A stretch of 21,339 bases of DNA from a virus, in IMG/VR virus record IMGVR_UViG_3300017788_000210, positions 1 to 21,339 of that record; one strand, written 5' to 3'. The translations under genes and the position numbers were made by a program. Positions 14,887 through 20,537 of this stretch are shown one piece after another. Each line of letters starts with the position of its first letter. Positions within the stretch are counted from its first letter, which is position 1. The notes under the pieces were generated by a model. That model saw only the letters and a program-made list of their open reading frames with translations, was not told the origin of the DNA and did not search any database.

Positions 14887-15027
14887 TTACTTGTTTTCAT
14901 ACTGCACAATGCATACCGCTATGCGCTGCTGTGCATCTGGATATTCACTTTGCACCTTTGCATCGCTCATGCAGCGTGCGATAAAAGCATTCTTTTCTTC
15001 TTTGGGTGTGGGTGTGGGTAGTGGCAT
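14887..15027 (-). CDS. Small conserved phage protein, 46 aa
   Basis: A 46-aa protein beginning MPLPTPTPKEEKNAFIARCM and ending QRIAVCIVQYENK. The pattern 'F-I-x-x-C-M-S-D-x-x-x-x-x-E-[FY]-P-D-x-x-Q-R-x-A-V-C' recurs as tiny stand-alone proteins, or as N-terminal pieces of head proteins, in many phages as I recall. The function is unknown to me. It sits 4 bases after the Cys-rich gene and 3 bases before the endonuclease. The match to this pattern, rather than length, is what makes it a gene. Confidence 0.65.
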   Translation of the reverse strand: MPLPTPTPKEEKNAFIARCMSDAKVQSEYPDAQQRIAVCIVQYENK

Positions 15028-15031
15028 GTTA

Positions 15032-15481
15032 TTATGGTTTATCTATTTTGCCTAGTTGTCTTCTAAATTCCGTTATTAGATCACGTATGCATGAAGCGCA
15101 TCCGCTTGGGCGTTCGTGCTTCTTTGTTATCTTGCTATACCAATAGTAAAGCATTTGCAAATCTTCCTGTTGTATCTTGTTTGCTTTGCTTACGCGCTGA
15201 ATGAAACTATCCAGTGCAGCTATTTCTTCTTCTTTCATGTCCTGTGCAAACCACTTACGCGCGGGGCATGATGCAAAACGAAACTTTGTCTTTACATCCA
15301 TGAAGCAACCGCACAGCTTTATCTTTTCCTTATAGTAGGTAACATCATTTTCTTCAGGATTGACGTTGTTACCGATTATTGGTGTGCCGCATGTGCCGAA
15401 TGTAGTGTTGTAGAACTTACATTTTTTGCATGTGTTCAATCTCTCGCGTTGAATGTGCAAGGGCACGTTGAAGTTTAACAT
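15032..15481 (-). CDS. Cysteine-rich, probable zinc-binding protein
   Basis: A 149-aa protein. Cysteines are grouped as CKKC (18-21), CGTP (31), CGCF (57-59), CPARKW (72) and CASC (about 127-130). The first four groups suggest a zinc-ribbon or double zinc-knuckle in the first 80 residues. The C-terminal half is helical (EEEIAALDSFIQRVSKANKI). The start (MLNFNVPLHIQRERLNTCKKC) overlaps the end of the sigma-like gene by 65 bases in another frame. The 'H-I-Q-R-E-R-L-x-x-C-x-x-C' opening argues that this start is right. It is probably regulatory or DNA-associated, co-transcribed with the sigma-like gene; the function is not known. Confidence 0.65.
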   Translation of the reverse strand: MLNFNVPLHIQRERLNTCKKCKFYNTTFGTCGTPIIGNNVNPEENDVTYYKEKIKLCGCFMDVKTKFRFASCPARKWFAQDMKEEEIAALDSFIQRVSKANKIQQEDLQMLYYWYSKITKKHERPSGCASCIRDLITEFRRQLGKIDKP

Positions 15482-15875
15482 ATTCTCTTATTCGTTTTAA
15501 TGCTCTATGTATAGCTGTGCGCAAGTAGCTGTATGGTATACCTGTTTCAGCACTTAGTTCTTTGTAGTCGAAGTCGGGTTTACTGTATAGACGCAACAGG
15601 ATTGCATCAAATTCGTTTAGCCGCCCGATTGCATTGTATAGATACTCACCGTCTATGAATGCACCTATCCATGTTTCATCTTGTTTAGTGTCTTCAACCT
15701 GCCTTTCTACGTGAAGCTCGTAGTATTTGCGATACTTTATAGCGTAGTCACTGCGTGCACTGTGCCAGCTAAGCCAAATGGCTCTGTTAATGTATGCTTC
15801 TACCTTGCCCCGGCACACTATATCTTCAACATCTTGATTTGGCCTATCCATTAAACGTGCTAAGACCTCATGCAA
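15417..15875 (-). CDS. Sigma-factor-like regulator, first gene of the late operon
   Basis: At least 152 residues. The C-terminal part (about 100-140; FDYKELSAETGIPYSYLRTA, then IHRALKRIREYVK) is a region-4-like helix-turn-helix. The N-terminal part (EAYINRAIWLSWHSARSDYA) resembles sigma region 2. The first usable start is TTG at 15875. The same frame stays open to 15974 and encodes residues that continue the homology (KHYNAWLDKASRLAHDKQ, then GSDLLHEVL), so the real start probably lies upstream at a non-ATG codon. Being the first gene of the minus-strand operon, it is a good candidate for directing late transcription. Alternatives are an ECF-like or DNA-binding regulator without polymerase contact. 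Confidence 0.6.
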   Translation of the reverse strand: MHEVLARLMDRPNQDVEDIVCRGKVEAYINRAIWLSWHSARSDYAIKYRKYYELHVERQVEDTKQDETWIGAFIDGEYLYNAIGRLNEFDAILLRLYSKPDFDYKELSAETGIPYSYLRTAIHRALKRIREYVKLQRALAHSTREIEHMQKM

Positions 15876-15974
15876 TAGATCACTTCCCTTCTGTTTATCG
15901 TGTGCAAGCCTACTAGCCTTATCCAGCCATGCATTGTAATGCTTTGCGATATTGTAACTAACGCAGTCTATTCC
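15876..15974 (-). other. Probable unannotated N-terminal extension of the sigma-like gene
   Basis: The minus-strand frame of the sigma-like gene is open from the TAA at 15977-15975 onward. It encodes a plausible sigma-type N-terminus (YNIAKHYNAWLDKASRL) but has no ATG, GTG or TTG before 15875. Candidate starts are ATA at 15971-15969 or ATC/CTG further in. Confidence 0.45.
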
Positions 15975-16023
15975 TTACCAAATGTTAAATTTTGACCTTT
16001 TACCTAAAATAATGGCGTAATTA

Positions 16024-16054
16024 TTTGCACCATTAGAAAAAAGGTGTACATTTG
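16024..16054 (+). promoter_or_regulatory. Strong Bacteroidetes-type early promoter
   Basis: TTTG (16024-16027) and TACATTTG (16047-16054, perfect TAnnTTTG) are separated by 19 bases. Transcription would begin near 16061, leaving an A-rich leader of about 26 bases before the ATG at 16087. It drives the plus-strand operon. Confidence 0.75.
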
Positions 16055-16057
16055 TAC
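16046..16057. promoter_or_regulatory. Palindrome GTACA-TT-TGTAC over the -7 element
   Basis: Perfect 5-bp arms (16046-16050 and 16053-16057) around two bases cover the -7 element of the early promoter. A repressor bound here would block polymerase. Candidate binders in the window are the XRE-like protein at 16675 and the RHH protein at 1081. Confidence 0.4.
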
Positions 16058-16086
16058 CCGTCAAAGATAATCAAAAAACAATAACA

Positions 16087-16323
16087 ATGAAAAGAAGTCA
16101 ACCACACACATGCATTCACTGCGATTACACAGTGAACTATGAATTTCCAGTACATGAAGCTGCATTAGAACTACTAAAAAAGTGGAATGCTACTCATGGT
16201 GAAGATGACCAAGTAGAAGAAAGTGATTGGGATATATTCGAAGAGGAGGCAATTGAAATAGTATCACAGGATGATGACGTAGATACTCAATGCGATGAGT
16301 GCTATGATGGATATGATTATTAA
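16087..16323 (+). CDS. Small acidic zinc-ribbon-like protein
   Basis: A 78-aa protein starting MKRSQPHTCIHCDYTVNYEF. Cys9/Cys12 (CIHC) and Cys69/Cys72 (CDEC) could form one four-Cys zinc site at the base of the molecule. Between them lie a helix (VHEAALELLKKWNATHGE) and a very acidic stretch (DDQVEESDWDIFEEEAIEIV). It is the first gene behind the strong early promoter, with an A-rich leader (AACAATAACA before ATG). Early, small, acidic phage proteins often bind host factors, but nothing here identifies a partner; the function is unknown. Confidence 0.65.
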   Translation: MKRSQPHTCIHCDYTVNYEFPVHEAALELLKKWNATHGEDDQVEESDWDIFEEEAIEIVSQDDDVDTQCDECYDGYDY

Positions 16324-16342
16324 TTTAAAACCAAGTAATACA

Positions 16343-16678
16343 ATGACACACACAATCGAAGTTAAACACAAAGTACCTACTACGGTACACATTAGCGAAG
16401 TATCACTCCCGTTCTATTTTAAGGCGGGTAAATACTCACCACACTACTGCGTTATGCAAAGCGATGGCAACCTTATCGAAGTACATTGGCAAGGTGGTTA
16501 CTGGCACATTCAAGTATCACCACACGATGATGCTGATGAGATTGCCGACCGCTTAGAACGTGAGTTTTGCGACCCGCAATACATGCCCATTGATGAGGCT
16601 GTGTTTATGCACAAGTTTAGCGAGGCACACCGAGAAGTATTTTACATGGTTAATCCTGACTTACGACCAAAGCTATGA
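16343..16678 (+). CDS. Hypothetical early protein, 111 aa
   Basis: A 111-aa protein from ATG at 16343 (MTHTIEVKHKVPTTVHISEV). The frame is open further upstream to 16295, but that overlaps the previous gene, and the A-rich sequence before 16343 is a typical leader. The first half is beta-rich with aromatic residues (VSLPFYFKAGKYSPHYCVMQ; IEVHWQGGYWHIQVS). The second half is helical and acidic (DDADEIADRLEREFCD). I do not recognise the family. Its stop overlaps the start of the XRE-like gene by 4 bases (ATGA), so the two are coupled. Confidence 0.6.
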   Translation: MTHTIEVKHKVPTTVHISEVSLPFYFKAGKYSPHYCVMQSDGNLIEVHWQGGYWHIQVSPHDDADEIADRLEREFCDPQYMPIDEAVFMHKFSEAHREVFYMVNPDLRPKL

Positions 16679-16911
16679 GAAAGCAGAATGAACTTAACGG
16701 ACTTATCACGCGGACACTGGGCAGTAAAGCTGCCCTACTCCGTGCGATGCAAAGGAGCAACACGCCCATTACTAAAAAGACGCTGTATAACTGGTGTATG
16801 GATTATCGTACTATCAAAATTGCACAGCTGGTCAACTTAGCTAAGGCGATGGATGTACCTGTATGCGAAGTAATCAATTCAATAACTATAAAACACGAAG
16901 GCGATGAATGA
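16675..16911 (+). CDS. XRE/Cro-like helix-turn-helix protein
   Basis: A 78-aa protein. The HTH core runs from about 15 to 65: GSKAALLRAMQRSNTPITKKTLYNWCM, then IAQLVNLAKAMDVPVCEVIN. The 'L-x-N-W-x-x-x-x-R-x-I-x-I-x-x-L-V-x-L-A-x-A-x-x-V-P-[VL]' end is typical of Cro/C1-type domains. Size and position early in the plus-strand operon suggest a repressor or early regulator, perhaps acting on the palindrome at 16046-16057. ATGA coupling to the gene before and an 8-base overlap with the gene after place it inside one operon. Confidence 0.65.
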   Translation: MRKQNELNGLITRTLGSKAALLRAMQRSNTPITKKTLYNWCMDYRTIKIAQLVNLAKAMDVPVCEVINSITIKHEGDE

Positions 16912-17323
16912 AGTAACACCACCGACTAGAACACAAGCTGCGTACATACGCAAGCACATTGAGACCATGCCCTTTCACACCATGCGAAATAACCTACAGG
17001 TGAACCCGCACACAATGTACATCTGGGTGAAAATGATATACAAGCCTGAACAGTTTATGGTATATACTGACGAAGGGCCACAGCTACATAATCACTACCT
17101 TGTTAGCCTTGACAGATTCAATTACATCGTGAGCTTTAACGTAGGTGTGGAGCATGAGACCATTCAGTATTGCGAGCATCAGGTAGGTTTTGATTACGAG
17201 GTAAGCAAGTTAGGGTACTGGGAGTTTAACCACCTGCGCCATAACGTGCCGACTATTGCCATTAAGACCGATGCTAACTACGTGTCTAACTTCTGGGCAA
17301 CAACTAAACTTTGGCACGAATGA
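16904..17323 (+). CDS. Hypothetical protein with N-terminal HTH-like segment
   Basis: A 139-aa protein. Residues about 8-48 (RTQAAYIRKHIETMPFHTMR, then NPHTMYIWVKMIYKPE) look like a helix-turn-helix: an 'N-L-x-V-N-P-x-T-x-x-x-W' turn as in phage regulator HTHs. The remainder is beta-rich with many aromatic and His residues (LVSLDRFNYIVSFNVGVEHE; WEFNHLRHNVP) and no recognised motif. It overlaps the XRE gene by 8 bases and ends in an ATGA overlap with the VRR-NUC gene. The function is unknown. Confidence 0.6.
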   Translation: MNEVTPPTRTQAAYIRKHIETMPFHTMRNNLQVNPHTMYIWVKMIYKPEQFMVYTDEGPQLHNHYLVSLDRFNYIVSFNVGVEHETIQYCEHQVGFDYEVSKLGYWEFNHLRHNVPTIAIKTDANYVSNFWATTKLWHE

Positions 17324-17682
17324 AGCACGAGGAAAGCAAGATTCAGCAACGCTGTGTGGACTGGTTTAGATACTCATTCCCTCGCGTTTTAATCGCTTCC
17401 TTTCCTAATGGTGTGTACATAGGTGGTACACCTGCGCAAAGAGCAAGACGCTGGAACCTGTTGAAGGCTGAAGGTGCTATGCCGGGTATGCCTGATTTGA
17501 TGATCGCAATGAGTAGTGGGCCATACCATGCGCTGTTCATCGAGATGAAAACCGAGAAAGGTAAACTATCGGACACACAGAAAATCGTTCACGCACAGCT
17601 TATCAATGCAGGTTACTGCGTCAAGGTGTGCAGGTCATTTGAAGAATTCACACAAACAATTAAAATTTATTTAGAGCAATGA
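17320..17682 (+). CDS. VRR-NUC domain nuclease
   Basis: A 120-aa protein from ATG at 17320 (MKHEESKIQQRCVDWFRYSF). A TTG three codons upstream is less likely because the ATGA overlap is the operon's usual junction. The motifs of a stand-alone VRR-NUC are in order: Glu/Gln near the start (EESKIQQ), FPNG (28-31), GAMPGMPDLMI (52-62) with Asp59, FIEMKTEKGKLS (73-84) with Glu75 and Lys77, and Gln87. This is a PD-(D/E)XK-type metal-dependent nuclease. Small phage VRR-NUC proteins usually resolve branched DNA during replication or recombination. Neighbouring replication genes fit this. Confidence 0.85.
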   Translation: MKHEESKIQQRCVDWFRYSFPRVLIASFPNGVYIGGTPAQRARRWNLLKAEGAMPGMPDLMIAMSSGPYHALFIEMKTEKGKLSDTQKIVHAQLINAGYCVKVCRSFEEFTQTIKIYLEQ

Positions 17683-18116
17683 AACATCAGACAAAAAATA
17701 AATACTTAACTGCCATTGAAGATATTCATAAATCAAAAGAATTTCATGGTACTACTTGGAGTAGGAGGTATCGCATAAGCTATGCAGTGATTTTAGCCAT
17801 GAAAGATTTAGATATGATTCATCAAACAAGATATGGATATTATCAATGGATAGGCGATAAATGGCCTACTATGAAAGATATAGATAAAATCTATGACCGT
17901 ATTAAGGAAAAAAATAGAAGATATGCAGATGAACCAATAACTGCAGCTGCAGATATCAATCAACTTAGCATCCAACCCATCAAACGGGTGGAGCGCACAC
18001 AGCCAGTCCCGGTACGTGAAGAGCCTGTGCATGATACATCCAACAGCAAGATGCTCATCATACTAGCCGTTGGCGCATTGGTAGGTTTCTTAATCGCAAC
18101 AATTATTTGGAAGTAG
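17679..18116 (+). CDS. Tail-anchored protein, early operon
   Basis: A 145-aa protein (MKHQTKNKYLTAIEDIHKSK). The N-terminal about 85 residues look like a small winged-helix-like domain (YRISYAVILAMKDLDMIHQT; YYQWIGDKWPTMKDIDKIYD). A Lys/Arg and Pro-rich linker (about 85-122) leads to one C-terminal transmembrane helix (about 125-144; MLIILAVGALVGFLIATIIW) with a single Lys after it. This is the layout of a tail-anchored membrane protein with a cytoplasmic domain. A DNA-binding or protein-binding N-domain tied to the membrane would place a process such as replication at the envelope; that is inference. ATGA overlap with VRR-NUC. Confidence 0.6.
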   Translation: MKHQTKNKYLTAIEDIHKSKEFHGTTWSRRYRISYAVILAMKDLDMIHQTRYGYYQWIGDKWPTMKDIDKIYDRIKEKNRRYADEPITAAADINQLSIQPIKRVERTQPVPVREEPVHDTSNSKMLIILAVGALVGFLIATIIWK

Positions 18117-18136
18117 ATATAGTTTGACTATATTTG
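18106..18136 (+). promoter_or_regulatory. Bacteroidetes-type promoter for the replication genes
   Basis: TTTG (18106-18109) and TATATTTG (18129-18136, perfect TAnnTTTG) are separated by exactly 19 bases. The -33 element lies inside the end of the tail-anchored protein gene. Transcription should begin near 18143, about 100 bases before the initiator ATG, giving a long structured leader. Confidence 0.7.
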
Positions 18137-18140
18137 CAAC

Positions 18141-18232
18141 GCTCCTCAGAATGAAAACATTTTTAAATCCCACCATTACCGCATTGCCATAGCACTTTCG
18201 TGCGCTGGGGAGCCTTTGTGTGTAGTGGTGGG
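18141..18232 (+). ncRNA. Structured 5' leader, possible pseudoknot
   Basis: Two long-range helices can form. Helix A pairs GCTCCTC (18141-18147) with GGGGAGC (18207-18213), 7 bp with one G-U. Helix B pairs CCCACCATTAC (18169-18179) with GTAGTGGTGGG (18222-18232), 11 bp with one G-U. Their order A-B-A'-B' makes a pseudoknot, or two alternative states. A perfect small hairpin GCAC-TTTC-GTGC (18192-18203) lies between them. Helix B ends 10 bases before the initiator ATG, so it could control initiation or transcription. I recognise no known riboswitch family. Likely a cis-regulatory RNA of the initiator gene. Confidence 0.55.
18151..18192 (+). CDS. Possible 13-aa leader peptide
   Basis: ATG at 18151 to TAG at 18190-18192 encodes MKTFLNPTITALP. 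It starts inside the pseudoknot loop and its last codons cover the 5' arm of helix B, so ribosomes on it would open that helix. Evidence is only position and the A-rich context before ATG; it may be chance. Confidence 0.25.
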   Translation: MKTFLNPTITALP

Positions 18233-18242
18233 TATTTGGCCT

Positions 18243-18944
18243 ATGAGAGAATCAACTGTCTTTTATAGATCGTTTTACGAAGCGATTAAAGAACTTGATG
18301 CAGATACACAAGCACAAGTCTATTCTGCCATATTTGAATATGCCTTGAACTTTAACGAGGTTGAAGTTAAGGGTGTGGCTAAGACTGTATTTACCCTAAT
18401 CAAACCCCAACTGGATGCTAACCTAAAGCGATACGAGAACGGGACTAAAGCAAAGGTGAAGCAAGTCGTAAGCAAACAGGAAGCAAAACCGAAGCAAGAT
18501 AGAAGCAAGGTGGAAGCTAATGTAAATGTAAATGATAATGTAAATGGTAATGAGAATGTAAATCATAATCAGAATGATAATGTTTCAAGGTCGCGCTTTC
18601 GCGCTCCAACGTATGATGAGATATTGAATTTTATGAAAGAGAAAAATGGATTAGCTAAAAACCTTTGGACTGATGCCAAAGTAGTAACCGAGGCTAAGGC
18701 ATTCTTTAACCATTACGAAAGCAACGGGTGGATGGTAGGGAAAAACAAAATGAAAAATTGGGAAGCTGCCGTGCGCAACTGGATGAACAACAACTCTAAA
18801 TTTGAAACTCAAAAAATAAATACCAATGCAAAACAACCAACTACAACAGCAGAACACATTGCTAAAGCTGAAGCACTTTTCCGCGATGCAGTCGCTATCA
18901 GTCGAGCACGCGATGAAGCAAGACAAGATAGCACTACTTCGTAA
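18243..18944 (+). CDS. Replication initiator-like protein (DUF6291-like N-terminus)
   Basis: A 233-aa protein from ATG at 18243 (MRESTVFYRSFYEAIKELDA). An upstream in-frame ATG at 18216 would lie inside the leader hairpin. Residues 1-65 match the 'ESTVFYRSFYEAI...YSAIFEYALN...TLIKPQLDANLKRYENG' pattern I associate with DUF6291. Residues about 68-92 are Lys/Gln-rich, and 93-114 alternate Asn with other residues. Residues about 118-185 (APTYDEILNFMKEKNGLAKN, then FNHYESNGWMVGKNKMKNWEAAVRNWM) are a helical domain seen at the ends of phage replisome organisers. The linker is encoded by the iterons and AT-rich tract described separately, as the lambda O gene carries its own origin. Its role as initiator is inferred from this and from neighbours. 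Confidence 0.7.
   Translation: MRESTVFYRSFYEAIKELDADTQAQVYSAIFEYALNFNEVEVKGVAKTVFTLIKPQLDANLKRYENGTKAKVKQVVSKQEAKPKQDRSKVEANVNVNDNVNGNENVNHNQNDNVSRSRFRAPTYDEILNFMKEKNGLAKNLWTDAKVVTEAKAFFNHYESNGWMVGKNKMKNWEAAVRNWMNNNSKFETQKINTNAKQPTTTAEHIAKAEALFRDAVAISRARDEARQDSTTS
18448..18524. repeat. Seven 11-bp iterons (AAGCAA-type) inside the initiator gene
   Basis: AAGCAA starts at 18448, 18459, 18470, 18481, 18492 and 18503, and a variant AAGCTA at 18514: exactly 11 bp apart. A further in-phase AAGCGA lies at 18426. Eleven is not a multiple of three, so the hexamer falls in all three codon phases in turn; protein-level repetition cannot explain it. All sites face one side of the helix, as expected for initiator-binding iterons. 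Confidence 0.75.
18519..18582. repeat. AT-rich hexamer repeat (AATNNN), possible unwinding element
   Basis: About ten units of AAT-G/C-NN in frame with the gene encode Asn at every second residue. It is AT-rich and sits against the last iteron. It could be the DNA unwinding element, a flexible linker, or both. Confidence 0.6.
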
Positions 18945-19515
18945 ACTTGACCGAACCACCACGAAGATTAAAATCATGGAGCTGGTTACGCGATGTACCC
19001 AACTGCTCAATGTGCAGAATAACATGAACGCACTGCAGATAGAATTCTGTGCTGAGAACATCCTAGATAAGATGTGGATGTATAGTCTTGAAGACATTCA
19101 GTTGTGTTTAGATCGTGGTGCTATTGGTGCATACGGTACGATATACAACCGCATCGACCCGGCTACTATCCTTGCATGGTTTCCACTTTATGACCAGCAA
19201 CGCCAAACCATAAGCGAAGCGATGAATGAAAATGCAAAGCAGCAAAACAACATCTATGAAATGTTTCAACATCCGCAGGTGCTGGACGCTATCCAACAGG
19301 CAGCGGATAAGTTGAAGATAGAAGAAGCCCCGGCACAGGAGGCAAAGCGTGTCACACCGTCACGCCTTGAACAAATGCTAATGGATGAATACGATGCGCT
19401 GCCTTCATGGGATAACGACATGCGCTTTCGTGTGTATAGCAACAGACCTTACCAGTTCACTGAGTACAGGAAGGAACGCTACAAAGAATTGATAGAACAA
19501 GAAAGCGAATACTGA
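18913..19515 (+). CDS. Replication-associated protein, DUF6633-like
   Basis: A 200-aa protein from ATG at 18913 (MKQDKIALLRKLDRTTTKIK). The frame is open to an ATG at 18826, but that start would overlap the initiator gene by 119 bases, against 32 here. Helical blocks include LQIEFCAENILDKMWMYSLE, DIQLCLDRGAIGAYGTIYNR and ILAWFPLYDQQRQTI. The 'm-y-L-x-D-I-x-L-C-L-x-R-x-x-x-G-x-Y-G-x-x-Y-x-R-I-D-x-x-x-I-x-x-W' stretch resembles a family (DUF6633-like, from memory) found next to phage replication genes in Bacteroidetes. It may be a helicase loader or primosomal partner of the initiator; this is inferred. The stop overlaps the methyltransferase start (TGATG). Confidence 0.5.
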   Translation: MKQDKIALLRKLDRTTTKIKIMELVTRCTQLLNVQNNMNALQIEFCAENILDKMWMYSLEDIQLCLDRGAIGAYGTIYNRIDPATILAWFPLYDQQRQTISEAMNENAKQQNNIYEMFQHPQVLDAIQQAADKLKIEEAPAQEAKRVTPSRLEQMLMDEYDALPSWDNDMRFRVYSNRPYQFTEYRKERYKELIEQESEY

Positions 19516-20537
19516 TGACACACGGTTCTTTATTTAGTGGCATAGGTGGCTTTGATTTAGCTGCCGAATGGATGGGTTGGGAAAACAAGTTTCATTGCGA
19601 GTGGAATGAGTTTGGGCAACGTGTGCTTCACCATTACTGGCCTGATGCCGAATTATTCACCGATATAACTAAAAGCAACTTTACAAAATATGCAAACAGA
19701 ATTGATGTTCTCACAGGAGGATTCCCTTGTCAACCCTACTCATCCGCAGGAAAGCGACTTGGCAAAGAAGACGAACGCCATCTATGGCCTGAGATGTGTC
19801 GCGCAATTAGAGAGATTAAACCAAGTTGGGTCGTGGGCGAAAACGTTCGCGGCCTTATTAGTTGGAATGGAGGGTTGGTATTCGAAGAGGTGCAAGCTGA
19901 CTTGGAAGCTGAAGGGTACGAAGTACAACCGTTCTTACTTCCAGCTTGCGGTGTCAACGCTCCCCACAGAAGGGATAGAATCTGGTTTGTTGCTTCTAAC
20001 TCCAACAACAAGGGAGGAAGTAATGGACTTGGACAAGTTCAAGGCGAGAATGGAGAAATATCCCAATGGAACAACGATGCCGAATTTAGCAACACAAGTG
20101 ATGGGGCTTCTTCCGACTCCAACAACCCAAGAACCAATGTCGGAGTGCAGGATAAAGAATGGCAGAAGGGAGACGGCATCAGGGGATTCGCACAGTCTAA
20201 ATCTGGGCAAACTTGCGGGAATGGGGATGCTACCAACACCAACGGCACAACTCACAAAACACGGACACACGGAACAATATTGGAACAACAGAATTGGGAA
20301 AAGGCAAATGGATTTATCAATGTGGAATGCAGAAACAAATGGCAAAACTTCCCAACTGTCTCCCCAATTTGTAATGGAGATGATGGGCTTTCCGACCGAT
20401 TGGACTCTATTACCTTTTCTAAATGGAGAAACGAATCAATCAAAGCAGGAGGCAACGCAATAGTCCCCCAAGTAGTTTATCAAATATTTAAAGCAATAGA
20501 ACAGCATGAAAGACTACGACAAGCAAAAAGAGATTGA
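19515..20537 (+). CDS. C5-cytosine DNA methyltransferase (Dcm-type)
   Basis: A 340-aa protein. Motif I is GSLFSGIGGFDLA (4-16). Motif IV is TGGFPCQPYS (67-76) with catalytic Cys72. Motif VI is VGENVRGL (107-114). Motif VIII is HRRDRIWFVA (151-160). An Asn/Ser/Gly-rich target-recognition region spans about 165-270. Motif X near the end (SIKAGGNAIVPQVVYQIFKA) completes the family set. It methylates C5 of cytosine in a sequence-specific way, most likely to protect phage DNA from host restriction; no cognate nuclease is adjacent, so it appears to be an orphan. The recognition region shares its bases with a long ORF in the +1 frame. It lies between replication genes and small ORFs that lead to TerL. 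Confidence 0.95.
   Translation: MTHGSLFSGIGGFDLAAEWMGWENKFHCEWNEFGQRVLHHYWPDAELFTDITKSNFTKYANRIDVLTGGFPCQPYSSAGKRLGKEDERHLWPEMCRAIREIKPSWVVGENVRGLISWNGGLVFEEVQADLEAEGYEVQPFLLPACGVNAPHRRDRIWFVASNSNNKGGSNGLGQVQGENGEISQWNNDAEFSNTSDGASSDSNNPRTNVGVQDKEWQKGDGIRGFAQSKSGQTCGNGDATNTNGTTHKTRTHGTILEQQNWEKANGFINVECRNKWQNFPTVSPICNGDDGLSDRLDSITFSKWRNESIKAGGNAIVPQVVYQIFKAIEQHERLRQAKRD
19690..20463 (+). CDS. Overprinted ORF inside the methyltransferase (+1 frame)
   Basis: A 257-aa ORF lies entirely within the methyltransferase gene in the +1 frame (ATG 19690, TAG 20461-20463). It reads like a real phage family: GSWAKTFAALLVGMEGWYSK and RCKLTWKLKGTKYNRSYFQL (about 48-87) are followed by repeated LLPTPTT/MLPTPTA segments. 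The end is GKTSQLSPQFVMEMMGFPTDW (about 223-243). 'LPTPTxxD...LSPxFVxxMMGFPxxWT' is a pattern I recall in phage methyltransferase-associated proteins. The conserved enzyme motifs VI to X in frame 0 lie over these blocks. Translation is not shown: there is no obvious separate promoter and the ATG has only a generic A-rich context. It may be a true second product or a by-product of frame-0 conservation. Confidence 0.4.
   Translation: MQTELMFSQEDSLVNPTHPQESDLAKKTNAIYGLRCVAQLERLNQVGSWAKTFAALLVGMEGWYSKRCKLTWKLKGTKYNRSYFQLAVSTLPTEGIESGLLLLTPTTREEVMDLDKFKARMEKYPNGTTMPNLATQVMGLLPTPTTQEPMSECRIKNGRRETASGDSHSLNLGKLAGMGMLPTPTAQLTKHGHTEQYWNNRIGKRQMDLSMWNAETNGKTSQLSPQFVMEMMGFPTDWTLLPFLNGETNQSKQEATQ

Larger units (their letters stand above)
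18448..18582. other. Candidate phage replication origin
   Basis: The 11-bp iteron array is followed directly by an AT-rich tract (18519-18582), a layout like the lambda origin in gene O: initiator-binding repeats next to an unwinding element within the initiator gene. A promoter about 310 bases upstream could supply transcriptional activation. Function is inferred from arrangement. Confidence 0.6.

Noticed and set aside
19935-20345. Minus-strand ORF of 136 codons opposite the methyltransferase
   Set aside because: Odd composition (Cys, Ser, Pro, Leu-rich), no motif, and antisense to a region already constrained in two plus-strand frames.
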